Assembly (NCBI GenBank): GCA_029891385.1
Contig: CM057229.1
Coordinates: 1,426,001-1,490,000 of the forward strand
Reading direction: 5' to 3'
DNA length: 64,000 bases
Source of the DNA: Erythroxylum novogranatense
Lineage: Eukaryota; Streptophyta; Magnoliopsida; Malpighiales; Erythroxylaceae
A program made the position numbers and the translations under genes. How positions within the stretch are numbered: position 1 is the first letter of the stretch; each line of letters starts with the position of its first letter. Below the pieces are notes generated by a model that saw nothing but the letters and a program-made list of their open reading frames with translations, was not told the DNA's origin and made no database searches. Below are positions 24,415 through 36,787 of the stretch, one piece after another.

Positions 24415-27400
24415 ATGGGTTCCTCCACGCAAGACGATGGCCTAACGAAGCTCGAATATCTATCTCTGGTCTCTAAAGTTTGTAGCGAGCTGGAGACTCA
24501 CCTAGGGTTTGGGGACAAAGTTTTGGCGGAGTTCATCACCGAATTGGGTCGCAAGTGCGAGACTGTTGATGAGTTCGATTCGAAGTTGAAGGAAAATGGC
24601 GCAGAGATGCCCGACTACTTTGTCCGCACGCTATTGACCATTATTCACGCCATTCTACCGCCGAAACCAAAGTCCGAGAAGGAAGCGAATAAAGAGAGTG
24701 TTGTTTCCGATGGTAAGAAATCTAAATTCAAGGCTCTTGCAATTGAGGATAGTAGAGATAGAGTGAAGGAGCTTGAAAAGGAGCTTGAGATTGAAGCTAA
24801 AGATAGAGTTACAAAGGAGGAGAGAGAAGAGGAAAACAGGTATAGAAAGGAGAGGGATCGTGATAGAGAGAGGGAGAGACATAGGGATAGGTATGGTGGA
24901 GATAGAAGGCGTAGAGATAGAGATAGAGATTATGATGATAGAGGAGAGTATAGGAGTAGAGGAAGGCACAGGGATGATGATGGGAGGCATAGAAGAGATG
25001 GTAATGATAGGCATAGAAGGGATGGGAGTGAAGAAATCGGCTATGATGATGAACGTAGAGAAAGTAAAAGGGATCCAAGGAATGGACACCACAATCGAAA
25101 TGAGCCTGAATTATATGAGGTATATAAGGGCAGGGTATCGAGAGTGATGGATTCGGGTTGTTTCGTTCAACTTAATGATTTTAGAGGAAAGGAGGGCCTG
25201 GTTCACGTTTCCCAGATCGCGACCAGGAGGGTTGTTAATGCCAAGGATGTTGTGAAGCGGGACCAGGATGTTTTTGTCAAAGTGATTTCAATTTCGGGTC
25301 AGAAATTGAGTCTTTCTATGAGGGATGTTGATCAGCATACCGGCAAAGATTTACTTCCATTAAACAAGGACTGGAATGAGGATGCTTTTAGAATAAATCC
25401 TTCAACTTCCAAAGAAGGGCTTGTCACCAGGACTGGGCTTTCTGGGATTAAGATTGTGGAGGAGGATGATTCTTTTCACTCTCGAAGACCATTAAAGAGA
25501 ATGAGCTCACCGGAGAAATGGGAAGCAAAACAGCTTATTGCTTCAGGGGTTTTGAGTGTGAATGAGTATCCCATGTATGATGATGAAGGAGACGGAATGC
25601 TTCATCAAGACGAGGAAGCTGAGGAAGAGCTTGAGATTGAGTTGAATGAGGATGAGCCAGAATTTTTGCAAGGTCAGACTAGGTATTCTGTTGACATGTC
25701 GCCTGTGAAAATATTTAAGAATCCAGAAGGCTCATTGAGTCGTGCAGCTGCACTTCAGTCTGCTCTCATAAAAGAAAGGAGAGAAGTGCGGGAACAGCAG
25801 CAGAGAACAATGCTTGATTCCATACCGAAGGATCTTAATCGTCCATGGGAAGACCCAATGCCTGAGAGTGGTGAGAGGCACCTCGCTCAGGAGCTTAGAG
25901 GTGTCGGTTTATCAGCTTATGACATGCCTGAGTGGAAGAAGGATGCATTTGGGAAAGCATTGACATTTGGACAGAGGTCAAAGCTATCTATACAGGAGCA
26001 GAGGCGGAGCTTGCCAATCTACAAATTAAAAAAGGAATTAGTTCAAGCCGTTCATGATAATCAGGTACTGGTTGTTATTGGCGAGACTGGTTCAGGTAAG
26101 ACTACTCAGGTTACACAGTACCTTGCTGAGGCAGGTTATACTACAAGGGGCAAAATAGGTTGTACACAGCCTCGTAGGGTGGCTGCAATGTCAGTTGCAA
26201 AAAGGGTGGCTGAAGAGTTTGGGTGTCGATTAGGTGAAGAAGTTGGGTATGCTATTCGTTTTGAGGATTGCACTGGACCAGATACAGTGATCAAGTATAT
26301 GACAGATGGTATGTTACTCAGGGAGATTTTGATTGATGAGAATCTTTCACAGTACTCGGTTATAATGCTTGACGAAGCTCATGAGAGGACCATCCACACT
26401 GATGTGCTTTTTGGGTTACTTAAACAGCTTGTGAAGAGGAGACCTGATCTTCGACTGATTGTTACGTCTGCTACTCTGGATGCAGAGAAATTTTCAGGGT
26501 ATTTCTTCAACTGTAACATATTCACTATTCCTGGTAGAACGTTTCCTGTAGAGATATTATACACCAAACAGCCAGAAAGTGATTATCTAGATGCGGCTTT
26601 GATCACAGTCCTGCAAATCCATTTGACAGAACCTGAAGGGGACATCCTTCTCTTCTTGACAGGTCAGGAGGAGATTGATTTTGCATGCCAATCTCTGTAT
26701 GAGAGGATGAAAGCACTGGATAAGAGTGTACCTGAGTTGATTATATTACCTGTTTATAGTGCTCTTCCTAGTGAAATGCAGTCGAGGATTTTTGAACCCG
26801 CCCCACTGGGGAAGAGGAAAGTGGTTGTGGCAACCAATATTGCTGAGGCTTCTTTGACAATCGATGGTATTTTTTATGTAATTGATCCTGGTTTTGCAAA
26901 GCAGAATGTATACAATCCAAAGCAAGGGCTTGATTCTTTGGTCATAACTCCAATTTCACAAGCATCTGCTAAGCAACGAGCTGGACGTGCTGGTCGTACT
27001 GGGCCTGGAAAATGTTATCGACTGTACACAGAAAGTGCATATCGCAATGAGATGTCCCCAACATCAATTCCTGAAATCCAAAGAATTAATCTTGGAACTA
27101 CCACACTAATGATGAAGGCCATGGGAATTAATGATCTTTTGTCTTTTGATTTTATGGATCCACCTTCACCTCAGGCCCTCATTTCTGCCATGGAACAACT
27201 TTATAGTTTGGGAGCCCTTGATGAGGAGGGGCTTCTTACCAAGTTGGGCAGGAAAATGGCAGAATTTCCACTGGATCCACCATTGTCTAAGATGTTGTTA
27301 GCTAGTGTAGATTTGGGTTGTAGTGATGAGATTCTGACTATAATTGCCATGATTCAAACTGGAAACATCTTTTATAGACCTCGGGAAAAACAAGCTCAAG

Positions 27401-28966
27401 CAGATCAGAAGAGGGCAAAGTTTTTCCAGCCTGAGGGTGACCATCTGACTTTACTTGCTGTATATGAGGCATGGAAAGCCAAGAACTTCTCTGGGCCGTG
27501 GTGTTTTGAGAACTTTGTTCAGTCCCGATCCTTGAGGAGGGCCCAAGATGTCAGAAAACAACTTCTTTCCATTATGGATAAGTATGATCTTAAGCTCTTA
27601 TACTGCTTTATTTCTTCTTTTATCATTTTCTATACATATCCCTTTGTCAAGTTACATTTATCATTTTAGTCCTCATTGCTGAATGGGGAAATTGCTATAC
27701 ACTAAACTGTGGCTAAAAAATGTGCAAGTAAGATACAATACTTTTTCCCATACATTTGACAGATGGTTTTGAATCTGTGAAAGTATTCTCCATATAGTTA
27801 ACCACGGGTCTTGTGGTTTCCGTGTGTGCAACTTGTTACTGCATAATATTTTCTTAGGGAGATAGTGAGTATTTCAGGACTAATCCAGCTCCAGTTATTA
27901 GGCACGACCAGGTAATTGCTTATTGAAGACATTTAGTGCCAAGAGGATTTTCCTCACTTGCATTATAATATCTTTTGAAGATGGATATAGGAATTGTTTA
28001 GAGTATGAAGGATGTTGTAGTGGATAATTACATGTTCTTTAAGTCAACGTACTCAGTACACAAAACTCTCTACTTTGCGGGGGTCTAGGGAGGATTATAA
28101 TGTACGCAGCCTTCCTTCTGTATTTTTACAAAGAGACTGTTTCTGTGACTTGAACCTGTAACTTTATAGTAACAAATGGGTAATTTATCAGTTTCTCCAA
28201 AGCTTACCCTCGGATAATTACATGTTCGAAAGATCTTATTCTCTTGCAAATATAGTTTTAGATATTCAATGGGAGAAATCTCAGACTGATAATCGTGCTC
28301 ATCTTTTGTTGATTTTCTTTTATAATTCCTGAACCAGATTACTTAAAGATTGATGCTTCCTGCCAGTATTATTCTAGGGAATTCTGACTTTTGAAATCGT
28401 TAGGAACTTGATGTAACCCTTTTGGCTTTAAAGATATGTTTAATGTTCTACATATGGATTGTTGTATGCTTCTTTCAAGTATAGTTTTAACCAAGTCCCA
28501 TGTCATGCTTCATTCCAAAATATCGACATTGTATGTTCGCGTGATTCTGAGCATCCCTACCATATTTTTCAGGTATAAATTGGATGTGGTCAGTGCCGGA
28601 AAGAACTTCACAAAAATTAGGAAAGCTATAACAGCTGGATTCTTTTTCCACGCAGGCAGGAAAGATCCTCAGGAGGGTTACAGAACCCTAGTGGAGAATC
28701 AGCCAGTATATATTCATCCAAGCAGTGCTCTTTTTCAGAGACAACCTGACTGGGTGATCTACCATGAGTTAGTTATGACCACCAAGGAATATATGCGTGA
28801 GGTTACTGTTGTTGATCCCAAATGGCTTGTTGAACTTGCACCCAGATTCTTCAAAGTTGCAGATCCAACTAAAATGAGCAAAAGAAAACGTCAAGAGCGT
28901 ATCGAACCTCTTTACGATAGATACCACGAACCTAACTCATGGCGATTGAGTAAGCGTCGAGCTTGA
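24415..28966 (+). CDS. DEAH-box pre-mRNA splicing helicase (PRP22/DHX8 type)
   Basis: Two coding exons, 24415-27581 and 28573-28966, give about 1186 aa. The splice joins AA|G to restore [14 protein letters not shown]. The first ATG (MGSSTQDDG) was chosen. A helical PWI-like N-terminal domain spans about residues 8-85, followed by a long Arg/Asp/Glu-rich low-complexity region (about 130-230). A single S1 RNA-binding domain lies at about 231-305, diagnostic of the PRP22/DHX8 subgroup. The DEAH helicase core has motif I GETGSGKT (556-563), DEAH (653-656), SAT (685-687) and [10 protein letters not shown] (from 854). The C-terminal HA2/OB region ends [20 protein letters not shown]22 releases spliced mRNA from the spliceosome by ATP-driven remodelling. 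The Arabidopsis counterpart is DEAH5 (At3g26560). An Au-type SINE sits in the single intron. Confidence 0.96.
28038..28211 (-). mobile_element. Au-type SINE in the helicase intron
   Basis: A 174-bp insertion flanked by perfect 16-bp duplications, GGATAATTACATGTTC, at 28022-28037 and 28212-28227. On the minus strand it carries a Pol III B-box-like GGTTCAAGTCA, then AGAAACAGTCTC, GGAAGGCTGCGTACATTATAATC and CCCTAGACCCC. This is the order typical of the plant Au SINE family as I remember it. It lies wholly inside the intron, opposite to the gene's transcription. Confidence 0.83.
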
Positions 28967-30856
28967 GTTCTGCAACTCTAGAAGACTCTGATGAGGTTTG
29001 TTTTGTCATCCACTTGTAAATGTAAAGTTATCCCGCCAAAATAATTAAGAACTGCTATTTTTTTTAGTTTACTTCATGGAGTACTATCTAGAATACCGTT
29101 TTTTGACTGCTGATATTGTTGTTGATTAGATTAACTTCTCTAGCATTTTGCCCTAAGCGTGAAAAGAGTTGAAGTTTTTAAACCAAGCGTGCATTGTAAA
29201 ATTAAGCACGTTCCCTTGTATCTTGTGCAAAAACTGCTTGGGACAGCTACTAAGCAGCCTAAAAATGTTCAAGATGCTTGAAACTAAAGATAGTAAAAGG
29301 GTCCAGATTTAGATTTGCTAGAAATTAACAGATAAAATTTGTTTTGATTATATTTTAAATTGGGTTTGTGTTTAAATAAAAAATTTTGAATTTTGGACAC
29401 GAGAATTTGATTGAGCTCTACTTCCTGCTTACTGCTCTCTTGTTAACATTCAGTATAGGGAAGACAAATAGTTCTTTGTAGTTGCATTAAACTATAAATA
29501 TGCTAAAAACGCTCTTGAGAGCAGTGAGCATAGAAATGAATACAATACCGTGGTACGTATGTAGTAACCAGTACTTACCGTACTGGATCAAAATTGGTAA
29601 GATACTGGGGGTTGGTGATATCGGGTTTGAATATGTGTCAATATCATCCGGTGAAATTTTAGAAAATTAGGAAAACTTTTTTTTGTAAAATTTTCAAAAT
29701 TTCCCTTCCTTCCTCTTAGTTCTCCTTTCTTCTTTTTTTCAAAGTTTTAAAATAATAATAATTATAAATTAAATAAAACTTAAAATAATTTATTTTAATT
29801 TTGTTATTAATAAATTATTTTATTTAAAATTTTATATAATATTTATTAATAAAGTATTAATAAAGTATTTTATTTTCTAAAATAAATAATTTTAAAATCA
29901 TTATTTATAAATTAATATTTATTTTATATATTTATAATTATTAAATCAAAATTTATTTGAAATTTATATATTTTAAAAATATATTTTAAATTTAATTATA
30001 TTTATTAATAATTATTAAATTAATTTTATCAATCAAATTAAAAATATAATTATGTTTAATTAAATGTAAAATGAAATAGAAGCATAAAAAAATAATTTTA
30101 AAAATAATATAATAAAAATATAATTATTAAATCAAAATTTTGTATTATTTTCATTATTTTACAATAAATTATTATATTTAGATAATTATTATATATAGAA
30201 TTAGAATATAATAAAGATATATATAAACTAAAATTGTACAACTGTATAATATGACAATGGATTATTTTATAATTTAAAAAATTTAGGAACTATCTTATAA
30301 ATTTAAACAATTACTCAAAACGGGGACTATTTTATAAATTTAAATAATTACTCAAAATGATGCCTGATATTAACCAATACCGGTACAGTACTATACCAGA
30401 ATCTAATTTGGTATCAAATCTGGTATAGTATTTGTAACATTGAGAGTGAAATCGTTTTCTCTAAAATTGAAAGAATGAATTCAATTTATAAAGAATATAA
30501 ATTTTAATTATATATATGAATTGAATCCATCTATTTTTTGTATTTTCAAACACCTTAATTGATTCACTCCTTTCCAAACACCCCCTAAAAGGGAGACGAC
30601 GAAAGATGATTTTTGACATGTGTAATATCTCAGTAAATATCAATATCTTCCACATTTTGACACGTATGCCATCGGTGTTTTGGTAACCGTCCTCAGTCCT
30701 CTGGTGAGAGCTGGGGAGATAAATTTGAGTGAGTTGCACGCAAATTAGAGAGGGAAATTTCTGTGGTAGTTTCTAGGGAAACAAACAGGAGGAGAGAAAA
30801 TTCCGATCGAATTCTTCCACGTAGCAGCCAATAGTTTCAGTGACGATAAGTAGAGA
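28967..30856. other. Intergenic, no supported gene
   Basis: The first few hundred nt are probably the helicase 3' UTR. The block at 29690-30360 is very AT-rich. Partly related GGTAC/GTACC-rich motifs near 29545-29600 and 30370-30430 hint at a decayed inverted-repeat element, but I could not define ends. The TLD gene's 5' leader lies just before 30857. Confidence 0.5.
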
Positions 30857-33800
30857 ATGGGAGCATCATCGTCGAGTGAACAGAAGCCGACGAGCGAAGT
30901 GAACGAAGTGGAGAGTGAAGCAGCTTACACAGGAGCACTTACAATGCTTCGAAGTTGCTTTACAAAGCTGGCGGATCCTCAATCACATGCAATCCCTCTC
31001 GAATCTCTTCAGGTAAGCGAATTCAACTTTCATTCGCGCTGTTCCACTTGGCATTTTGTGCTTTCTCTTTGATTGACTTAGTTAAGCAATTGAGGTGCTT
31101 AGTTTAATCGAAATTAGCCAAACAAAGGGCTGGATTTAAGAAAATTTCCTTCTCTTTTGTGAGTATAGTTCGAAGACTGTGATATTAAGGAAATCGAAGT
31201 AAAGAACTTTTTTGAGGCTTTCTTTAGTCTTCCAGAATGCTGGACAAGTGATGTTCTAGTTGTTGTAAATTTCAATTAAAACCGAAATGAACGTTTATAT
31301 ATCTTACCTTTTTTCGAAATGTTGTTTTTTAAACGTTTGGTTGGTGATATTAAAATCTTCTGATGACATATGGTATGAGTATTAAAAATCCGATCCATGA
31401 CATGTATTTGTGGTAGTTATTCCAATCCCATGAGCAATGTGATCACCGTGTTGCTCCTTTGCAACGAGGAGAAAAAGGGATCACAAGCTTTCTGCTTAAA
31501 TAAATTGTATGGCTATTCTTCCGTAGATATTGATAGTGTTGATTTTCGGGAATTTGACATGTTGAATTCGTCATTTTTTTAACAGAAATTCAAGCTGGTA
31601 CCCAATATTTTCTTGTGCTTGTCTGAATTTGGTTTTATCACTGTTTATTGTGAGTAGTTACTTTTATTTGCAGCAATTGGAGTTCTATCTAATTCTCTCT
31701 CTTTTCAGCAATGCTTTCTCTTAAGTCACGAAGATCCGGTCTGTGAATCACCCAGCATGCCTGCTTACTTTCCAGCTTTATTAAGTCATGTAGGACAATC
31801 GTTAGTGGATGAAAATTTTGTCATTGAGAAAGGAGGAGTCAACTGGGTTGAATTTCTCAAATGGTATGTGAAATTTTGTGGAAGGATGCCAGCCTCAGTG
31901 TCGCTACACTCATTGCTAAAAATAGTTGCTGCAGTCACCTCAAAGTCAGGACTTCCCATGAGATTGGAGTTTGAATCCAGTTATGGTGATGGTGATGGTA
32001 AAATAAATGGGTATCTTTTGCCCAGTCATGTGCTTATTCTTCTCTGGATGTGTTGGACCATGCTGTGGAATTCAAAAACTCCAAAAATTTCAAAAGGAAA
32101 ACAAATTCTGTGTCTTCCAGATGTTACTCATCTGGTATTATCAGCAGTTGTTTCATGTGCTGAAGTTGGCAGTGACAAAAACTTATGGGACTGCGACATC
32201 TCAAGTTTGGAAGTTCAACTGCCTGTGGGGAAATTTCTGACATGGGCCTTGAAAACAGTCCCCGGCTTAACAGATTGCTTGAAAGAGTTTATCAATGCAA
32301 GACTCCAAAGTGTTTCTAGTTCAGAGGTAAGTAATTCAAATGATTTTTTTTGCGATGTGATGGTGATGGTCTGTTAACTTTAAGTTCTTTTATGGCCGCA
32401 CTTCTCTTATCTCTTTCAAGATTGAAGGTTGTGGAATACACACCATTTAAGCAACTGTTTTCTCAATCTCAGACTAGATGATTTCGATTTTGTCTAATAC
32501 GATTAGTTTTGAATGTTCAGTTGCAAAGTACTTTCTTTTGAAATCTTTTCTTGATTTATTGGAGGATGCATCAGAACCATCAAATTCATCACTCGGAGAC
32601 ACGTCACCTACAAATGATTTTGGCAATTATATTCTAACACGTGGAAGGGCATGGGGAATATCTCTTTCGATGAGGAGTTCAATAAGTACAGAAATTATGA
32701 AACCATTCTTTCCTGACAGCAGAGAAAAAGCAGATGATAAACTTCTTTATCGGTTTGCATCTTATCTATTCTTTTCTTGACCTATCTGCTAACTGCTATT
32801 TTTCAAATTGTGAATCCATACGTAGTTGTTGCATAATCTGCTGCTTGTGCATTATTGATTGTCCGCGACGTTTATGCTTTTCTTGTCACTTGTTTTCCTT
32901 TTTACTATGATTGTCTTTCAATTTCACAGGTAACATTTGATTTGCTTACTTCTGCATCATATATTAGTGACTGTAGCCCTTGTTATTACTTGGTAGGTCA
33001 TCTCTTCATGGAAGGGGATTAAACAGATTCTGGTCTAGTGTTGAAGGTTACCATGGATCACTGCTAATACTAGTTGCTGCTACTTCTGGAGAAATCAGTG
33101 AAAATAGCACCAATACCATGAAGTGGATAATTGCTGCACTTACACACGAGGGTCTACAAAATAAGGATTCATTTTATGGAAGCTCTGGGTGCTTGTATGC
33201 CATATGTCCAGTGTTTCAGGTGTTTTCACCTTCTGGTATGTAACTTGACAGAGTGAAGATATCTTTAGTTCTTGATGCTCCCACCCTTATTTTGGGGTGA
33301 TGGAATGAGTAGGAGGCCTTGAACTGTTTCTTGTGTGGTGAATGATGGATGCTTTTATTCATGAACAGGAAAGGAAAAGAATTTCATTTACAGCCACTTG
33401 CATCCTACTGGTAGAGTTTATGATCCACATCCAAAGCCAGTCGGGATTGCATTTGGAGGGACCATCGGAAATGAGAGAATATTTCTCAATGAAGACTTCA
33501 GTAGAGTTACAGTTCGCCATCATGCAGTTGATAAAACTTACCAGCATGGTTCCCTTTTCCCATCTCAGGTAAAAGCATAGTAGCGTTAACATTATTATTA
33601 ACAATTCATATGGCTAAGATGGTTCCCTTAAAATTTTGTGTTTCATCCCCAAATGACAGATTAATAGTAGTAGCATTACCGTCTACTGGTGAAAGTGCCT
33701 CGGGTATATTTAGTTGTATTGTTGTTTTTTCCGTCTTTGTTGACAAGCTTATGTCATGTTTCATTATTTATTCATACTAAGGAGACTCGTATCTTAATCC

Positions 33801-34250
33801 AAGACATCAAGGCAATGAGTTACGAATTTTCTCTCATTTATAAACTCTCTCCTTATTCATTTCCGATGTGGGATTTATTAGTTAGTTTAACGGCCATCTC
33901 TAGAGGGTTTTAGACTTCTGAACATGATAAATGCTGTAGGGATTTCTCCCCGTTGAAGCCTCAGTCTCAGAAGTTGAAGTCTGGGGATTAGGTGGTGACC
34001 GAGCGAAAGAGGTTCAGACTTCATATAAGAAGAGAGAAGAACTGTTTACAGAACAGAGACGCAAGGTAATCGACCAAGATCAAACTAACGAATCAGTCAA
34101 TAGTTCTGCAAAATCAAGTGGAAATAATATTTCTCCCATTTCTCTTTGCAGGTGGACTTGAAAACTTTTGCAAATTGGGAAGATTCCCCTGAGAAGCTGA
34201 TGCTGGATATGACGTCTGACCCTAACACAGTAAGAAGGGAAGATCGCTAA
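30857..34250 (+). CDS. TLD-domain protein
   Basis: Seven coding exons: 30857-31012, 31709-32326, 32529-32752, 32997-33235, 33369-33568, 33940-34065, 34152-34250, about 553 aa. The N-terminus MGASSS fits a possible N-myristoylation signal (Gly2, Ser6). The N-terminal half (exons 1-2) is helical with no named motif. The TLD domain spans about residues 290-500, with LLYRSSLHGRGLNRFW, GYHGSLLILVAAT, GGTIGNERIFL and the VEVWGLGG strand near the end. Plants have such proteins (for example At5g39590 and At2g05590, from memory). In animals TLD proteins bind V-ATPase and protect against oxidative stress, but the plant role is not established here. Exon 3's acceptor is uncertain: CAG at 32520 breaks the frame unless the exon 2 donor moves 4 nt to 32331, whereas AAG at 32528 keeps it. 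Confidence 0.9.
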
Positions 34251-34403
34251 ATAAATACTGCTTCACGTTTCGTTTTTCATTTTCCTTGAGTGATTCGTTC
34301 TTCAACTTAGTACACACGTCCTGGTTGTTCATTTAAAGAGAGAAGAATTAGATAAAGTAACCTCTCTGTACCAAATCCTTGCCGTTTTTATGTTTGTATA
34401 GAA

Positions 34404-34805
34404 TGTTGATAATTTAGACCTTTCAAACTCACACCCAAAGATATTTAATAGATAAAAATATCAGAAAATAATAACATAAGAGAATTTACGTGAAAACTTT
34501 CAAATCGGAAAAAAATTACGGGCACCGAGAAGAAAATTCACTATGTAAAAATTTCTTACAATCACACAATTTTTCCTCTCATCCAATTCCCAAATATACC
34601 AACAATCACAAAGAAATACATAAGTCAAACTTTCCAACTTTCACATCAAAAGAGGAATTTAACTAGAGTCAAATTTGTCATACAAATTTTTGACTTTGGT
34701 TTGGTGCACTAACTAAGGAGGTAACAACCTCCTTATATAGGAAAGAGTCTTGTCTCAATTGTTTTCTCCAACCAATATGAGACAATAAAGGAGTCAAACC
34801 CAACA
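34404..34805 (-). repeat. 3' LTR of the copia element
   Basis: About 402 bp. It aligns with 36159-36554 along its whole length, with scattered substitutions and short indels. The inner edge borders the polypurine tract and the outer edge borders the TAGAA target duplication. Confidence 0.9.
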
Positions 34806-35196
34806 ATCTCCACCTTGGTCACTTTGATTGATCCCACAGTCACGCTTCACCTCAATGAAGATCTCTTGAAAATAATATAACTCTCATCGTAGAGAATTAT
34901 CATGCTTTAAAGCATCATGCTCCACAATAAAAGTATGCTCACTTAGAATAAACTAATTCTAAGCCTTTTACTTCGACACATGTCGAAAATAACCTTGCTG
35001 AAAAATTATGGTGCAACTTCCATATTTGGCTTTCCTGAAAATTCATCAGCCATCGACATAAATTCCACCACACACCTTGCATTAATACCAAACCAATGCC
35101 CGTGTGTAAACTTGTGGATCCGCTAACAATAACACATCCTCTATCATGGCAACTTTGGGATTAGCGGCATGTCATGAGGATGTACATGCTCCCCTT

Positions 35197-35873
35197 TTAG
35201 AGAGCAAGATCATCATCCACGGAGACAATGTTAGCGATATTGTCAGTCTCTCCATTAACTGACCCAGAGCCTCTTGTCGAACTCGCTTTACCTCTCGGAC
35301 AATTTTTCTTCACATGCCTAGATTGTTCACAATTCCAACATATTACATTTTTCTTCATGGAGTTCTTTCGATATCCAGCTACCATCAAAGCTGAGTTTTT
35401 AGGAATATTTCCACCACCCAGCCTTCTCTCTTCTGAAAAGAGTTTTCTGACAACTTCAAAAAAAACTATCTTCTCAATATGATCAAGCTTTGAGAACCTT
35501 CCCTCATCCGCAGTGTATGAAACTGCTCCTTTAGGTACACCCGATTTGAGACGTCCTTTGTTTGATACAATTCCTTGAGCTTTTCCCAGAGCTCCTTTGT
35601 TGTAGCTATTCCATGCACATTCGCAAGGACATTCTTAGCCAAACACAATCGTATCTCATTGGCTACTCTCAAATCCATATCCTCTCAATCTTCATTGCTC
35701 ATACTAGATTTGCTTGTACTGCTATTAGAGATCTGTCTTCCTTTCAATGCCTTGTGTAACCCCGACTGAATCAAAATATCCCTGACTTCTACTTGCCACA
35801 AGTCAAAATTGTTTTTTTCGTCGAATTTCTCCACCTCAAATCTAAGAGGATTCGAAGCCCTATTTTCTGACAT
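35197..35873 (-). pseudogene. Copia gag remnant
   Basis: Minus-strand gag in pieces. It has an N-terminal part starting MSENRASNPLRF with FDEKNNFDLWQVEVRDIL (35873-35688), a UBN2-type gag core with LRVANEIRLCLA and TKELWEKLKELYQ (35678-35466), and a C-terminal part with a CCHC zinc knuckle, CWNCEQSRHVKKNC (CX2CX4HX4C), near 35340. The first two parts share a frame but are separated by a single TGA where related gags usually have Trp. The last part is in another frame, and the gag middle between the core and a SEERRL-like segment is missing, so a deletion/frameshift is evident. It is not functional as it stands. Described only as found. Confidence 0.85.
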
Positions 35874-36143
35874 TTTTTTGTGCTCTTCTGTCTTGATGAA
35901 TTTTACCGTAGAAGTGAATAGTACACCAGGAAAGTTTCCAGGAAAGAGAGGTGGGTCAACGGACACTCTTAAATACCAAGTCTTTTCTTAGCCAAAACTT
36001 TCCTAGACATGTACTACCACACTACCACACCAAAACTCCACCGCACTTAATAAATCTTTATCAAGAAATCTTTTCTGATGTGGAAGATCAGTCAAAACTG
36101 CGACCACAGAGCATACTTAGAATTTTCAAGAAAAACACACATT

Positions 36144-36158
36144 GACTCTGATACCACT
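36144..36158 (-). other. Primer binding site (initiator tRNA-Met)
   Basis: Minus strand AGTGGTATCAGAGTC immediately inside the 5' LTR. TGGTATCAGAG matches the complement of the 3' end of initiator tRNA-Met, the usual copia primer. Confidence 0.85.
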
Positions 36159-36554
36159 TGTTGAAAATTTAGACATTCCAAACCTACACTCAAGTATATT
36201 TAATAGACAAAAAATTAGAAAATAAAAACACGAGAATTTATGTAGAAACTCCCAAACTGGAGAAAAACTACGGGCACGGAAAAGAAAATTCACTATGTGA
36301 AAAATTCTTACAATCACACAATTTTTCCTCTCACCCAATCCCCCAATATATCAACACACTCACAAAGAAGTACACAAGACAAACTTTCTAACTCTCACCT
36401 CAAAAGAAGAATTTAACTATAGTCAAATTTGTCATACAAATCTTTGACTTTAGTTTGGTGCACTAATTAAGAAAGTAGCAACCTCCTTATATAAGTAAGA
36501 GTCTTACCTTAATTGTTGTCTCCAATCAATACGAGAAAGGAACCAAACTCAACA
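36159..36554 (-). repeat. 5' LTR of the copia element
   Basis: About 396 bp. It is a direct repeat of 34404-34805 and is followed outward by the TAGAA target duplication. Confidence 0.9.
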
Positions 36555-36787
36555 TAGAAAGTCCCAACGTCCTAGCGCCTGCCTAATCCAAACCTTGAAC
36601 GTAAACGTTTCACACCATTTACTAAAGTTCTACCCCATAATCTTTTGAAGAGCGTTACAGACTTATGGCCTTATAATGGTTGGTGTAATTCATATAGAGA
36701 GTTAGAGAAGTGATAGCAACTACGATTATCATCTTTTAAATCACCAAAGTGAGAACTAACGAACTTCTTTTTTTTTTTGGAAACTGA

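Larger units (their letters stand above)
34404..36554 (-). mobile_element. Gag-only copia LTR retrotransposon
   Basis: A complete 2151-bp insertion in minus orientation. The LTRs are 36159-36554 (5') and 34404-34805 (3'), beginning TGTTG and ending CAACA. Both flanks carry TAGAA (34399-34403 and 36555-36559), a perfect 5-bp target duplication. Next to the 5' LTR, the minus strand reads AGTGGTATCAGAGTC (36158-36144), the initiator tRNA-Met primer site. Next to the 3' LTR is the purine-rich ACCAAGGTGGAGAT (34819-34806). Only a damaged gag lies between, with no protease, integrase or RT/RNase H. It is therefore a non-autonomous, TR-GAG-like derivative. The LTRs differ at many positions, so it is not very young. 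Confidence 0.92.

Noticed and set aside
24655..25147. ORFs of 89-145 codons on both strands over the helicase N-terminus
   Set aside because: They are low-complexity shadows of the Arg/Asp/Glu-rich region of the DEAH helicase in other frames.
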